From assembly GCA_022496185.1 (NCBI GenBank), contig WTXG01000003.1, positions 434,001 through 498,000 on the forward strand: a stretch of 64,000 nucleotides of DNA, in the 5' to 3' direction. A model generated the notes under the pieces. The model searched no databases. It was not told the origin of the DNA and saw only the letters and a list, made by a program, of their open reading frames with translations. The position numbers and the translations under genes are program-made. Each line of letters starts with the position of its first letter. The stretch's first letter is position 1. Positions 24,409 through 37,047 of this stretch are shown in pieces. This DNA is from Multifurca ochricompacta (taxonomy: Eukaryota > Basidiomycota > Agaricomycetes > Russulales > Russulaceae).

Positions 24409-26107
24409 TTAGGGTGAGGAATGATAAGCAATGTCGGAGGTCAAATGATCTTCTTCGTTGCCAAGACTCGGGGTCGGAGGTGGCGAGTCTAGTGAAGGCG
24501 TGTAAAGTGGCAGGGGAATAGAGTCGTCGTACTTGGCGTCCCCATTAGGGTAGAATAGTTGCGAATATGCAGGGAGATCTGGTATATTATAAGGATGTGT
24601 CCGCGGCATGGTTACGGGAGAATCGGGCGAAGATAAACGCTCGGGAAGCGACTCGGAAAGCGTGGAAAGGGTGCGCGCCACGCCACGGAGGCGAACGAAT
24701 TTAAGAGAGAGGCTAAAGGACAGAAAGGAGGTGGCTGGAGGTTCCCGTCGGCGTCATCGTACGAAAGTGCCACAACGACGCGCATCGAATGCTTGACATT
24801 GAAGAATGGTCCCCGCGAAGTAACTCGGAGGCGAGGCGTCCCTGCCCACTCCAGGTTCTCATGCTTGCGCTCTGTGAGCGTTTGCGTGAAGGGGATGAGG
24901 GCTTCCATTGTGAACCACCGTGTAGGATGTAATCCCTCGGCGCACTTGCGGGCATGATCGGCCCTATTTAGGGGAACATCGACTCTTTTATACCCCGGAA
25001 GGAGAGAGTGAACGTCGTCGAGAGTCAAGTGGTTGGGGCGAGCTAGCAGGCCAATCTCATAAAGGGCGTGCACCGGATGCGCGCCACGCAGGGGCCGATT
25101 TGGCGGTTGATCCTTCAGGAAGGGACTGGATAGGACGCCGCATACGCACTCGCAGAGGCACTGAAGCGTTAGATTTTTTTAAGGTTCAGTTTCAGTCCAA
25201 CTCCCGAGGAACATTACAAGAAGGCCCACCTGAATTTCTCGGTTTGCTGTAGTTCCAGAGACAACTGTGTGACGCGAAGCTTGCGGCTTGACTTTCGGAT
25301 AAGGAGGACGCCCTTATACTCAGAGTGAATGGAAACTTGTCTTCGTCTACGTTAACATGTTCCGGGATGGAGGCGAATAGCTCGATTTTAGAGACGATGT
25401 CCGCGGGAATAGGGTATGGATTTCCCTCTGGACGTGGTGCTTCCCCGTTCGGAGTAATAGAATAAAAGGTTGGGGGATAAGACACGGAACGTGGCGGGAG
25501 CGCGAAACGGTTTAGCGTTATCCTGCACGCTTCGGCGTAAACGATTTTGTTCTTAGAGGAGAATTGGGTACACAAGGCGGAAAGCCAAGATGGGCCACAG
25601 GACTCTTCCGAGTTTGTGAACTTCATAGAAGCGTAGAGGTTGTACTGAGTGCCCGAGTAACCCTGTCTGCAATCTCCATAGAGATCGCTAGCGGGGAGCC
25701 AGCCCGGTATGGGAAGATCGAACATGACATGCCAAGTGCAAGGCCTGTCGCCGTCCTCGTGACCCTCATTGGTGAGTTCGACGGTCGTTTTCGGGACAAG
25801 TTCCTTTGAGATGGAGCAAAGACGGAGAGCGGAGTAACCGGTTTCTTGTGTGACAAGCTCAGCCTGTCCTTCGAAAGTTACGACAAGAGATTGGAGAAGA
25901 ATACGGATTGCGTGTCGTCGTTCGAACAGAGAATGGGAAGAGGTCAGGGAAATCGATATGTGGCCGGAAAGTGAATAGGCTGATCTGTTCCCATACTGAG
26001 ATGAAATTGCTCTCCTGCTGAACGAGATTAACGACTTACGATTGATCCGGAGGCCCAAGCAGATCTAATGACGGGGATAAGGGATTAATTTCTAGCTTAA
26101 CGGCCAT
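24409..26107 (-). CDS. Arrestin-like protein (alpha-arrestin fold)
   Basis: ATG at 26107 gives MAVKLEINPLSPSLDLLGPPDQS; intron 26039-25996 joins to YGNRSAYSLSGHISISL, an arrestin-N type beta sandwich. Further blocks: LQSLVVTFEGQAELV, TGYSALRLCSISKEL, CTWHVMFDLPIPGWLP, then the arrestin-C half with LLARPNHLTLDDVHSLLPGY and HPTRWFTMEALIPFTQTL. The tail is rich in Ser/Pro/Tyr. Such proteins act as adaptors, often linking membrane proteins to ubiquitin ligases, but no PPxY motif was seen. Two frame breaks are probable one-base deletions: near 25061-25066 (GARP|LYEIG) and near 24724 (LQPPP|FLSFSLSLKF). A small intron covers about 25235-25165. Confidence 0.75.
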
Positions 26108-26795
26108 GGCGAACTGCGTCGCAGAAGGTGACCGCCGAACAGTGATTTTAGGTGCGCGTTATTATACGCGGTCAAGACAGGACGTCCGGCTGCTCAAGCG
26201 AGAAAGAAGCGAAGAGGGAATAAGGCAGCCGAAAGACAATGACTGTCGGGTCCGTATATGTGGGGATTTAATGAAGAAAAGTAATAAACATCAAGCAGTT
26301 TTGGCTCAACACAGGGAACTCATGACAAGCCAAGGGGGGTCGTCCTTTTGTTCGTTCTTCTACTTCTAACTGGTCTGACCTGGCACTGCTTTCTTTGCAT
26401 TTCCTATTCTGAGAACAAGAGAAAGAGAGATGGAGATTGGAGATTTACTGACGAAATTTGCTACTCCTACTCCTACACCAACAGTACAAGTACAGTACAG
26501 GAATGTTCATCAGGCCGCGGTGGCACTAACCTACTACCAAAAGATCCGCGGCCTTGACTATAGTGACGGTGATCACCCGGACTGAATTCGCGTGCGAGGA
26601 GTGTCGCCGAGGAAGAAAGCAGATATGAGCGCCACGCCAACTGTATTGTATTTAAATAAAGAAGAAGGACTTTGTTACGTGATTTTGTGTTTAATGTTTT
26701 TTTACTCACACGCGATGTAATTGTGTGTGAATGGGAAAGACGAAATTAGATAAAACAAATGAAATGTTGAGTTGACGTTGATGCGTTGATGCATT
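26108..26795. other. Intergenic region upstream of arrestin-like gene
   Basis: About 690 bp between the arrestin start and the BRX1 stop. I found no recognisable protein on either strand; short ORFs here have no domain-like composition. Confidence 0.5.
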
Positions 26796-28016
26796 TTAGG
26801 CAAAGACTTTTGATGTTCCAAGTGCGTCCTCCTCCCTTTGGCGCTCGATTCGGCGAATAACCCGCTCCTGTTGCGCGAGCTTGCGTTCCTTATAACTTTC
26901 CCCCCTCTCCTTACGCCTTGCAGATCGGATGAGTGCAGGAGATACGAATTCTACGCATCGAGAGGTCCTTAGAACAAAACAAAACAAAAAAGTTGCAAAT
27001 AGATATGGGGGAAAGCGCACCTGGATTAGCAAATACAGTCGCGCCGCCAAATGCACCCTCAAAAATCCGAATGGGCGTGAGCACGAAACGTGGACCGATC
27101 TCAACGAGTGACATCTCTGGAGGGCCGTTCGGTTGCAGAGGATCTTTTTCAACGATCTGTCCGATTAGAGAGGCTAAATGTTCAAACGCGAGTTCCTGAA
27201 AGAGAACAAGATGTCATGTCTGACCTGGAAGTTGCGAAACCATATCTTGGAGTCGAGGATGGAGAACGTGAGTATGTGATCGATGAATGGTTTAGCTTTC
27301 CGAGCCTGAGGTGGCACGCCGAATATCTAATTGCACGATTCCCATACATCATCCCATTCATTTCCTCGGCCCCACGACGAGACGTGTGCCAGAACGAACT
27401 AGATGTGGCACTCACATGTGTGAATAGTTCCTTTATTAGCCGTCCCCATTCCGACTCCTCGAACGCAGCATCAAAGCTCAAGATCCCGCGGCTACCCTTG
27501 AGGCAGTTGCCGGTCATCTTGAGTTCGTCCATGGTGTGCACGTTCTGTACGTGTAGTTTGACGCTTGGACCGTTCGGTGTCTTGGCCGCCCAAAGGTACA
27601 GATCCTCGTGCCGACGCGCCTCAAAGTAGAGTGTATTGTTACACGAGTGTAGGTCTGCTAGTTCGGGCAGCAAATGGAGGTTATTTTTCGAGTCGAGCTT
27701 CGAATCTATAGTGTGCGCTCTCTCGATCAGCATAAGCATACATGGTGCACAATTGAAAGAAGGCGCGCTCGCGCCTACATCCACCCACCTTTCTTAACGT
27801 GTGGAAGGAGTGCTTCAAGATCATTCATAAGGTGGCGCATGCGATGTGTGATTCCACGCGAGGATAATAACAAAACCCGCTGTTTATTTCTTTTCATTTT
27901 GATAGTTGTACTCTGCACACCGCTGTCACCGTCTGCGTCCATAACCTCGGCTTTCCGTTTTCCCTTACGTTTTGAGTTTGAGCTAGGGAAGCAAGATCTT
28001 TAAGAGTTGAAGTCAT
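26796..28016 (-). CDS. BRX1: BRX1, 60S ribosome biogenesis Brix-domain protein
   Basis: Nucleolar factor for early pre-60S assembly. The Brix fold is evident: NKQRVLLLSSRGITHRMRHLMND, LPELADLHSCNNTLYFEARRHEDLYLW, VKLHVQNVHTMDELKMTGN, LKGSRGILSFD, then FGVPPQARKAKPFIDHI, FSILDSKIWFRNFQ, MSLVEIGPRFVLTPIRIFEG and a basic C-terminus ending TSKVFA (stop 26798-26796). Start ATG 28016-28014 (MTSTLKDLASLAQTQ) needs one extra A in the T run at 27970-27973 (plus strand) to continue as KRKGKRKAEVMDADGD. Introns near 27795-27713, 27416-27328 and 27042-26947 keep frame. Confidence 0.93.
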
Positions 28017-28520
28017 GGCTGAGAGAGCCAGATAGCTAGCCCTCTCTGGAAGGGAAAGGTTCGTGGAAGTGGGGGTTGGGCACCGTGCGCAGACGCTGGC
28101 ACACACAAATCTTTCGCTTACGTCAGGTCAGGTTGAAGAGAAGGTAGAAAGGGAAATTGTATATAACATCAACAGCAACAGGCTCAAGGGGTGACAGCAC
28201 GTGCAGAAAGTCACTAGCTAAGTGCTTAAAAATATGAAAAAGTCATTGACATGGGATGAAGGGAGGGAGGGGAAGGGGAAGGGAAGGGGAAGTGGAAAGG
28301 GGTGGTGATGTAAAGTGAGGTGAGTACGGCTATATTCATGTGGGGAAATGTGTGATTTCAAGAAGTAGGGGGTAGGAGGGGGGGGGGATACGAACCAAAT
28401 CATATCGTACAAAATGGTTGAAAGGAAAAGGAACAACAAAGAGAACTGAAACAACGACGGTAGGCGAAACGACGTTTTTTTTAAATTTAACACCTTTGTA
28501 TAAACCCAAAGCTACGAAGC
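28017..28520. repeat. Intergenic region with purine-rich tract
   Basis: 28256-28305 is almost pure GGA/GGGAA on the plus strand, and 28370-28389 contains a long G run. No coding signal. Confidence 0.6.
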
Positions 28521-29982
28521 CTATGGGGGATAACCACCCACCGCCCTGACTTGCTTCTGTTTCTCCTGCTCCAAGCGCTGCAACAAATTAGCTGTCATTG
28601 AAGAACATGTGGAGACGTAAAAAGGAAATAAAAACGTACGTGGTAAAGTAGCTGGACTGCCATCTGGATGTTTGCTGGAGGTCCCGTGATAACCACCAAT
28701 CGTTCCCCCTCGCTACCTCCGGGAGCAGACCCGACAGGACCCGCACCCGGTTCCATGATCTTGATCTGACTGGCACTCATATGCCTAATTTCGTTGATTT
28801 TGCTCCCACCTTTTCCAATGATACAGCCAACGAGGTCATTCGGGATGTAGATCTGCTGTGTTTGCAGCTGTTGTGCGGGATTATTCACACCATGTAGATA
28901 TGGGTTTGAGTATCCGGCGGAACTTCCGGGTACATAGGAAGAGCCAACATAACCCCCGGATCGCCTGTTTGATGGCCTGTAGGATGAATGTGAGCTGGAA
29001 GGCATACGCTCCTGTGCCTCGATAAGAATGTTGCCATGTAATAGGTGGCGATATGGATCGCGTCGGCGACGCCTGCGACACTAAGGACTCGCTAGGGAAT
29101 CGCAAAAGTGAGTTCACAGAAAGAGGAAAGGTAAAGAAGAGGGGAGGGGGGTCTTGTTTACGCACCTCGGTAGACCCAGGCAACATGCCCTCACTTGCGT
29201 TAAGTCGTGCACCAGAGGCATCCTGAATTTCCTTGATCTTAGAGCCCTGCTTCCCGATGACGGAACCCATGCGAGAATTGGGTATCATAAACTTGATGGT
29301 AACAGCACGGCTACCTGGAACCGATGGGACGTCGAAAGGTTCGTCATTTATACGGCGGACGATGAGTCCGAAGGCCTTTGAGAAGGAAAGGTGTGAAAAG
29401 TGTTGAGTGAGGGTATTTGGGGTTGTCAAGAAAGGTAAGATTTACCTTTGAAACGGCGTCGAGGGGCCCGCTAACGTTCAAGATACGTTCAGGATTTCCG
29501 GGGATGCTCTCGGAGACCATTACACGAGCGCCACTTTTCTCCCGGATTTCGTTGACGTGGGCACCACCCTTACCGATAATGATTGACGCGTCTTGAGTGA
29601 CGATGAGGCATCGCATGTGAATGTGAGCAGAAGGTGGGGTAGAGGTGGCAGTAGAGGGTGCGGGAGCTCCAGATGTGAAGGCATTGATGTGTGAAGAGAG
29701 GTTCATGGGGTTGCTCGTGTCTGGACTACCCTTTGCGGTGTCGGCAGTGGCAGAGGTTGCGGAATCGGTTGGAAGAGCTGGAAGGGGATCTGTCATGTTT
29801 ACGTCATTGGTCGCGGCTGATGTGAAAGTTGGAGTAAGGGGAGTATTACTGGTAGGAGGAGCTGAGGGGTCATCTGTTTGAGACACTGCGCCTGTGTTGG
29901 CGCGCTTATGTTGTTTCGGTTGTTCACTGTCGGATGGTGAACGAGAGCGAGAACGTTTCCTATTGGAGTCAGACTCTGGCAT
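28521..29982 (-). CDS. Three-KH-domain RNA-binding protein (PCBP / Rnc1 / Pbp2-like)
   Basis: ATG 29982-29980 opens a Ser/Arg-rich N-terminus (RKRSRSRSPSDSE) and a Thr/Ser/Pro linker. KH1 has IIIGKGGAHVNEIREKSGARV, KH2 has GSVIGKQGSKIKEIQDASGAR, and KH3 has GCIIGKGGSKINEIRHMSAS, each with the GxxG loop. The C-terminus RLEQEKQKQVRAVGGYPP comes from a last exon ending at the TAG 28523-28521. Introns: about 29455-29379, 29163-29090 and 28642-28577. One base is missing near 29035 (ATYY|GNILIEAQERM). Related proteins regulate mRNA stability or telomeric/mating RNA; the target here is unknown. Confidence 0.87.
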
Positions 29983-30529
29983 TGCCGATTTTTTTAGTGC
30001 ACGGTTCGGTTAAAATTCAGATACTGTGTAGGAGCGAAGGGCCAGTGATAACGGGAAAAGTACACGATGAAGGATGAGTTTGGGAGCGGGTAGTCAAGTG
30101 GATGTGGGGGGAGGTCTGGGGATAGGATGTGTTTGGTGAGGGGAAAGTAGAGGGGAGAGAGCGATGACATGTTTCATTTAATGCGCACCTTGAGAGTAAG
30201 TGTGAGAGTGATAGAAAGAAAAAGAGGGAGAGGGGGTGTCAGATTGAAAAAAAGGTGTGGGAGAGACGTAGGTGTGTATGGGTGTAACTCGCAAAGTGAT
30301 GCGGGGGAGGATGAGGATGAGGAGATGAGGAGATGGGGAGAAGGGGGGGAAGGGGAATGGGGGGAGGGTATAGACAGGGTAGACAGGGTAAGACAAGGAG
30401 GCTGGCTGGCTTGTCACTTCACACTCACTCACTCACTCACTCACTCACCCTCACTCACTCTAACTCACTCTCAACTAACTCTCACTCACTTTTTGCAATT
30501 TTATTTTATTTTATTTTAATTTTTAATTT
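29983..30529. other. Intergenic region upstream of KH gene, low complexity
   Basis: About 550 bp of G-rich/A-rich sequence (30300-30395), an ACTC microsatellite (30421-30490) and TTTTA runs (30500-30525). Together these may form the KH-gene promoter and the adenosine deaminase 3' UTR. Confidence 0.55.
30421..30490. repeat. (ACTC)n microsatellite
   Basis: Repeats of CACT/ACTC with a few substitutions over about 70 bp, next to a TTTTA-rich stretch. Confidence 0.9.
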
Positions 30530-32696
30530 ATTCCTCATTCGCGGCGGCAATCACCGATCCCGACCCCGACGACACCAAATTATCAACAAACTTGTACCAG
30601 CGCTTCTCCCATAGCGACAGTGCCCTTCTTTTTTCTGTTTTTTCGAGGGTGGAAAACTGAAACGAGCGTCATTAACTGCGACCGACGCGCGCTCCGTTCA
30701 TACCGCAATTACCTCTATACTGTCTCGAGCCATTTGGCCAAGCGTAATTAACCCTGTTGTCTCACTTGAAACCAAAACTTGAAAAAAATCGTATGATAAT
30801 CCCATCGCGCCAAACACTGACGGATCGTCCGAATTCAGCGTTACGGGTACCCCCTGATTCAGCACCACAGGTAGTGGATGCATTGGCATCGAAGAACTAA
30901 GCCTCTAAAATGAATTAATAACAAATTGTCACTTGTCTTCCCATCCACCAACGGCAATTGGTGACGCACCAAAATTTCGTTTCTTTCACACAGTGTCTAG
31001 GTGATGACACAGAACATAAAAGGACTCATGAGGAAAGACTGCGCACGAGATAGGGCACACTTCCAGCGCAATTCCATTTTCCCGACACAGTTGCATCAAT
31101 TTGGGATGTTTCACGATCGAAAAACTGCTCGGGATGAACACGTTTCGGTCCAGGAGAACAACGGGCCATTCTTACCCGTGTCCGATACGTTTCGTACCCA
31201 GGAGTAAGGCATCATACAGATTGTTATCAGCCTTGCCTCCATCAGAAAGGGTTTCCCCTGCATGGAGAATGAGCGGTAGCTCTAGTCCAAGATCTTTGAC
31301 GCGTTGCTTAAATTTCAAAAGTGGCTTGATATAGTCAGTCAGAGGCCTGGCCACATTTTCATCCCCGACGATATCGAACCCAGCGATCAGGTCAGGAAAC
31401 TCTTTCTTCAATCCGATACAATCTTCTAGATACCACTCTATATCTTCTGGAGAGATAATGCGGACGGTGGTATAGATGATCTATGAACCCACGTGTTCAC
31501 ATGTGTGGTCTTTCCTTTCCATTGATTCACTCACTTTGGCACCAATGAACTCTTCCTCGCGGTCTTGCTCTTTAAGTGTTTTTCTCGCCTCCCTGATCGC
31601 TTGCTCAAAATCTAGTAGCCATTCCCGGTGTGGCACGGTTTGTTCTCCCTCAGCGTCGAACATGTACCTTCGAGAGCTCATAAGCTAGGAAACCACAACA
31701 ATCAAGAAATCGAAATTTGCGTACTTGTGAAAGAAGTTGATACGCGGTTCCATGTAGGAAATCCCATCATCAATCGACTCTAGCAGAAACCGATAAATGT
31801 ACTGCCGAAAGATCGGGCGATACAAAAATAGGCCCTAGAATACGCACACCGTCAATACGGTGGAACATAGATGCAAGTAAGAACCCGAAGTTACAGCTGT
31901 GGCTCTGAAGGTACTCAGAAACTTTTGCCATATCTATGACATCTGTGAGTGGAATGTACGAAGGAAAAGTGTTGTCTTGCTTCGGACCTTAGTGACTGTG
32001 TTATGCGTGCCATAAGCCTCAGCTGGATTAATTGACACGGCACCGAGAACCCATTTGTCGAAACCCTCAGCCCCGCCATAGGCGAAAAACTCCCTGGCTT
32101 GGTGTAAAGGGATCCAGCCGTTGGCTTGATATTCAGTATCTGTGACGCTGATGCCCTGAGACGATTGACCTTTCTTAAAGGCCCTGAACTCAGGCTGGGT
32201 TGCGGTCAAGTTGGTGGTGGTGACAACCCCAGGCGTGCGAACATGCAGGAGTGGCTCTTTGAGAGCAAGCTCTAAAAGGTACGTCTTGTCAACTGTCGCG
32301 TCCAGATGGGCGTGAAGAAGAGCTCCCTTTGGCATCTGCTCCTATATTAGGGAGAGGCAAAGACGAGAAGGAGTGCATGCCTTTGAGACGATTTTGAAGA
32401 TTCTCGTCTTATCGATTATGCTTTTCGCTACGAGCTAATTAGTGATAGCTCGCATGACTAAACAACAGGTGAATACATGTTAGAAACTCCATGCCAGGAA
32501 ACAGATGAGGGAACTCGTCGTGCTCGACACTCCAAATGGAGGCCTCTTCCTCTGCGCGGATGCGTCTGACTATCTTATCGGCAACTGACTCGTTCTCGGT
32601 CAACGAATGAAGAAGTTTATTCTCCCGACGTAAAGATCTATCTTCTTGTATGAGCGCATCACGTTTGGAAAAGTAAGCTTGGATCTCAGCAGCCAT
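30530..32696 (-). CDS. Adenosine deaminase, ADGF/CECR1-like
   Basis: Deaminates adenosine to inosine; zinc-dependent TIM-barrel amidohydrolase. Zinc and catalytic motifs are visible: LLHAHLDATV near 32310 (HxH), LPLILHAGET near 31265, RIGHG near 31180, and NSDDPSVFG near 30820. Other blocks: FPDLIAGFDIVGDEN, VKHPKLMQLCRENGIALEVCPIS. Start ATG 32696 (MAAEIQAYFSKRDALIQED), with no signal peptide, so unlike metazoan ADGFs it may be intracellular. The last exon reads TLEKTEKRRALSLWEKRWYKFVDNLV and ends at TAA 30532-30530. At least six introns. Parts between 31690 and 31930 were not threaded exactly. Confidence 0.88.
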
Positions 32697-32817
32697 GATG
32701 AATCTCTCTGAGCTCTCTGAGAAACAAGGGTTAAAGAGTGGTGTCTCCGGAAGTAGCGGTCCGGACGAAAGTCGTTGATTGATGCTTTCCCAACTAAAGT
32801 TGATCTCGTTCCCAATA
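32697..32817. promoter_or_regulatory. Short divergent promoter, adenosine deaminase / CSM1-like
   Basis: Only 121 bp separate the two start codons, so both promoters must share this interval or extend into 5' coding regions. Confidence 0.5.
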
Positions 32818-34483
32818 ATGTCCTCCGACGCAGACGAGCTCGGTACGTGTCTCTCAAACTCATAACATCCGAAAGAGCTGCGAATAATTTTCTCTTTAGG
32901 TGGTTATGATCCCTCAACCCCATATCAGCCCTCAAAGAAGCGGAAGACTTCTGCTTTGCGCCCCGTCGCCGGTCCGTCCACCGCTAACATCTTGAAAACC
33001 ACGGCAGGTAGGCAGCGGAAACCTTCAAGGGAGTCCCCTATGATCGTAGATGATGATGATGATATCGCGGAGGTCGTTGAGCCGGAACCAAGGGGCAAGC
33101 GGAAAGCAAAGGTTTCTGCATCCCCAGCTAACAAGGGAAGCCTGCATTAAAGGCCAAAGGAAAAGGAAAGGTGGAAGCGACGACAAACGGACACATGAGC
33201 GGCTCTGACCTTGTAGTCATTGAGGAGCTGGATGATAACGAGTCACCTGGAGCCCAGCCTCTTCAAACGGCGAAGAAAGGAAAGCCACGTGCAGACTCAC
33301 CCATCTCTGTGACGAAGGGAGAGGCCACTATCACCCGGGAACTCGAGAGAATGAGAGAGGAACGAGACCTGGTACGCCTCAGGCACCTTAGTTTTGTTAA
33401 GCAAGACTAATGAACTTTCCCATATAGTACAAAACAAAGAGCGAGCAATTATCTGAGAGCCTGCTCAAATTGATACAAACAAGAAATACAGAACCAGAAG
33501 AACAGTTAGTATCCATGAAAGTGCAGTATGATACTGCAGCCAGAGGTGAGAGAGTACTGCTCGAGCGTACTCCAAGCTTACATTGGCTTCAGCGCAAGAT
33601 GAGCTCATCAAGGAATTGACTGCCCAAATCGCCCGCCTGACGCCCATGTTGAAGGAAGGTCGCACGTCAACACTCCACTTTCTCACGCGAGAGGCAGCGG
33701 ACGAGGAGAAACGTATCCTCGAGGAACGCCTTGAGCGTGCTCTAGAAGAGCTCAAGCAAAAAGATGCTGTCCTAAGGGACAAGGATGTTCGCATCGCCGC
33801 GTTAGACGAGCAATGTACGCGACATCAACAAGCATATTCACCATTGCTGACCGGAAACATGCAGTGGAGACGACGCAAGCCGACTTGAAGGCGGAGATTG
33901 TTCATACACAAACCTTGCAAAGCAGAAACACCAAGACTCAGAGAGAGCCTCCAGGATCTGCCTTGCGTGGTCGCACCCGTCAAGATACCCCAATTAATGA
34001 CCCGAAGCACGGTGTCACGATTCGGCTTTATGAGGACTTGACGAATCTTATTGTTTTGAGTGCCAAGACCCAAGAGAGTCCTTATGCGCACCTGGGTGAT
34101 TTTGAAGAGATCACGTTTAAATGTGTCTTTTCGCACATGACTACTGGTATGTATCGATCTTCACCGGTCCCTTGTACTTTTTCTTACACACTGCCGCAGC
34201 AAGTCTTTCTTTCATGCTCACTTCGGTACACCAGCCCAAGTCATCACCTGAACCTGGAGGTTCTCCGCTGCCTGCTAAAACTAAAGACGACCTTCAACAT
34301 ATGGTACGATATACCCCGCTAGAGCTGGAAAAGGAATCCCAAGAATACATCCAGAAGCTGGACTTCCTTGCGGACACGTTTACATTCGCTTATGACCAAA
34401 TGGAGTTCTTCTTAAAGACACTAAATGACCACTTCTCCTCGCTTTCCGAAGAGCAAGACGACTCAGCCACGACGGAAGGCTAA
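32818..34483 (+). CDS. Csm1/Pcs1-like chromosome segregation protein
   Basis: Csm1/Pcs1 is the monopolin subunit that clamps kinetochore microtubule sites and acts at rDNA. ATG 32818 (MSSDADELGG across a first intron), then a Lys/Ser-rich disordered N-terminus, an acidic DDDDD patch, a long coiled coil (ERMREERDL ... LEERLERALEELKQKDAVLRDKDVRIAALDEQ), and a C-terminal RWD-like globular domain with VTIRLYEDLTNLIVLSAK, FEEITFKCVFSH and the closing VRYTPLELEKESQEYIQKLDFLADTF helix pattern of the family. One G is missing at 33135-33137 (ANKG|KPALKAKGKGK). Further introns near 33370-33426, 33538-33590, 33814-33864 and 34146-34200. Stop 34481-34483. Confidence 0.78.
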
Positions 34484-34536
34484 TCCTCATTCCCCTGGTT
34501 CTGTTTCTAGATTCTTATTACTCCTATTTTGTATAT

Positions 34537-37047
34537 CTAAGGGGCCACGTCATCTTTCCTCTGCTGCTGCCGATCTGGAATATGGATCCCTGCTTTCTCC
34601 CATATATTTATTGCGGTACGATCCTCGCGAAGAATTGCCATCTTTACGGCAAGGGAAGCAAACCCCTCAATGTCTGTCCCACCAAGGTTCGCACCTGCCG
34701 ATACCAGTGTATCCACTATTTCATCGTGGCCCTGCCGCGCAGCCTAGTGTATTGCTCAAACACTCTCGCACACAGCATTGCCGGAGGAAGGAATGACTCA
34801 CGTAGTAAAGAGCCGTGTGGCCCAACGAATCCCGCAGGTGTACCAGTGCCCCTGCTTTAAGTAATGCATGCACGCACTGCGTGCTGCCGTTTATTGCCGC
34901 GACATGGAGAGGCGACCTCCCCGATGTGGGGTTTATCCAATTGACGATCCCACCCGCGATGGTGTGCTGCTCTTCTCCACGCGCTGCATCTGTGGATAAA
35001 CAGTATGTGAGGCCTCCGGCATCATTCGCCGCCGCAGCAAGGTGAATGAGCCACGAGAGCAGCGCGCCTTGAGTCGTGGCTGCTTCTACCGCAGTCCACG
35101 CCCAGGGTGCGCCGGCATCAGGTTGTTGGTCCGGCGCGTCAGTGACAACGATCGCGGGGGTCTGATAGCGCGTGGGGGAAGTCAGTCTAACGACGTGGGA
35201 AAGCGCTCCGCCTATTGCCTCGAGGTTCGCATCGATTGCAGGCGTGCGCGCGGCGCGCGCAGCGCGCGTGAGTTCGCCACGTAGCGGTGCTCCTACGAGG
35301 CTGCGGACCTGTTCGACGGAGAGCTCGGATTTGGAGAGGAGGTAGCTGAGTTTGGTGAGGGCACACTGTAGAAAAAAAAAAGGGGGGGGGGGGACGTGAT
35401 GCTTCGTTTCTGGGACTGGGGCGGGCGAAAGCCTTACCTCGGGCGTCATATCACCACCTGGAACAACACCCACCTGTAGGAGAGTGCGCCCCGTCTCATA
35501 GGTGTCAGAAACCGACCCTTTCGCACATTGTGTGATTGCGACAATAATCACACCGCGTTCGCATGCTTCTCGGAGGGCAGCCATCAGATCTCTGCGTTGC
35601 GGCGCATTTCCAGCCCCGAACGTCTCAAGGACGACGCCACGGACGGATGGCGCCAGGAAGGCGCGGATTGTGGCCGCGGTGATTCCTGGAAACAGGCGTA
35701 ATGTGGCTAAATGATAGTCGTGAGCGCCGACTATGGGAGTACGGACTTCGGAGGGTTTATTCACCGACATGCGGGCTAAGCCCTGTGATTCGTAGATTTG
35801 GTATTCATATGAGGAGAGCAGGCTAGAACACGACATACGTTTATGCGCTTTGAATCTGCGAAGGCTCGTTTGTCTGATGACATCGTTCCAGTTTACTACT
35901 ATGTCTATCCCCACTATTAAATCGGATCAGCCATGTTGCAAGTTGTATCGCCTAACGCTGGTACTTGCCGTTGACCAGAGGAGGAAGGTTGGGGCTCGTG
36001 AAAGCGTTTAGATCGTGGGATGAGACTTTAGAAACTCTGTTTCCCCGAAAGAGTGTATGATTAAAGAATAAACAGCACTCTATAAAAGCGCTTGCTCTAT
36101 TAGAGCGTAACCAATGACCTGCGACGAAGGGCACCTGGAATGATGTAATGCCCGGCAATTGATAATGCACCCAGGAGGTTATCCACAGCGTCATTTCGAA
36201 GCTGCGATAGTGGTATTTGCGCTCCAGTGACAATCTGCGCATTTCTTCAGCGGCGCAGCGAGGCAGCCAGTGACAGACCTTACGACAGTTTTTCCTAGAT
36301 CTTCTAGCAGAAAGCTGAGGGCACTGGACGTATATGCCATAGTATCCGTTCCATGAAGAATTACAAATGCATCAAACAGAGAGTAGTTCAACTCGATCTC
36401 GGTAGCCACGCGAATCCAGTCTATACTACAAATAGATCAGATCAGATCAGATCAGGTACTTGAGATAAGTAGGACCTTCTATCTCGATATTGCTGCTATC
36501 CAGTAGGGGATGCCACTGTGGATACGAGTGAGAAATGGAAGTGATTCACCGCCACCAAAAGTACCTCCAGGACGGCGTAACGTATACGTTTGCCAACGCC
36601 ACTGGTGATAGCACTCCGCGGAGTGACAAGTGCTGGCATGCGCGCCTCATAAATGTCACCAGTTATTTTGACGAAATGAGGTTGAGCGCCTCGAGAAGGG
36701 TGGGTAGCCGTAGGAGATAAAGGAGCTGTTGCGTCCATTGGACGGGAAGAGCGTACGAGGAGAGTAGGTTGTTGCGAGATACTAGTGGCTGACGCAGACG
36801 CCGCAAAATCAACGCTTGTAGGGGACGACCTTCCGCTAGAGGACCACTGCCTGAAACCCTCGACGGAGGCGGCATGAGAGAAGAGAGAGTCCTGAAGTGG
36901 ATCATGGAAGCGAGCCTGACTGCGGAGTGTTTCTGTAAGAAAGTATGGCTCTGGGACATAACCATGTTCTCCAACGAGCATCCCAATAGTACCGCCTGTG
37001 TAAATTATTAATACTTTTGATTCATCTGAAGCTAGAGAAAGTTCCAT
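34537..37047 (-). CDS. L-asparaginase type I with C-terminal ankyrin repeats
   Basis: Hydrolyses asparagine to aspartate and ammonia in the cytosol. ATG 37047 ([23 protein letters not shown]) carries the first catalytic Thr motif TGGTIG; the second motif is [27 protein letters not shown] near 36340. A C-terminal half follows ([38 protein letters not shown]). Two ankyrin units finish the protein: [24 protein letters not shown] and, after an intron, [22 protein letters not shown]. The last exon ends [12 protein letters not shown], stop 34539-34537. An insert of about 70 residues rich in Ser/Pro follows the first motif. Introns contain a GATCA x4 repeat (36433-36455) and an A10-G12 run (35371-35393). 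This domain order is common in fungi and animals. Confidence 0.88.

Noticed and set aside
30421..30490. CRISPR-like repeat array
   Set aside because: Plain ACTC microsatellite with no spacers, in a eukaryotic intergenic region.
35502..35714. Plus-strand ORF inside the asparaginase gene
   Set aside because: Shadow of the minus-strand exon; no independent support.
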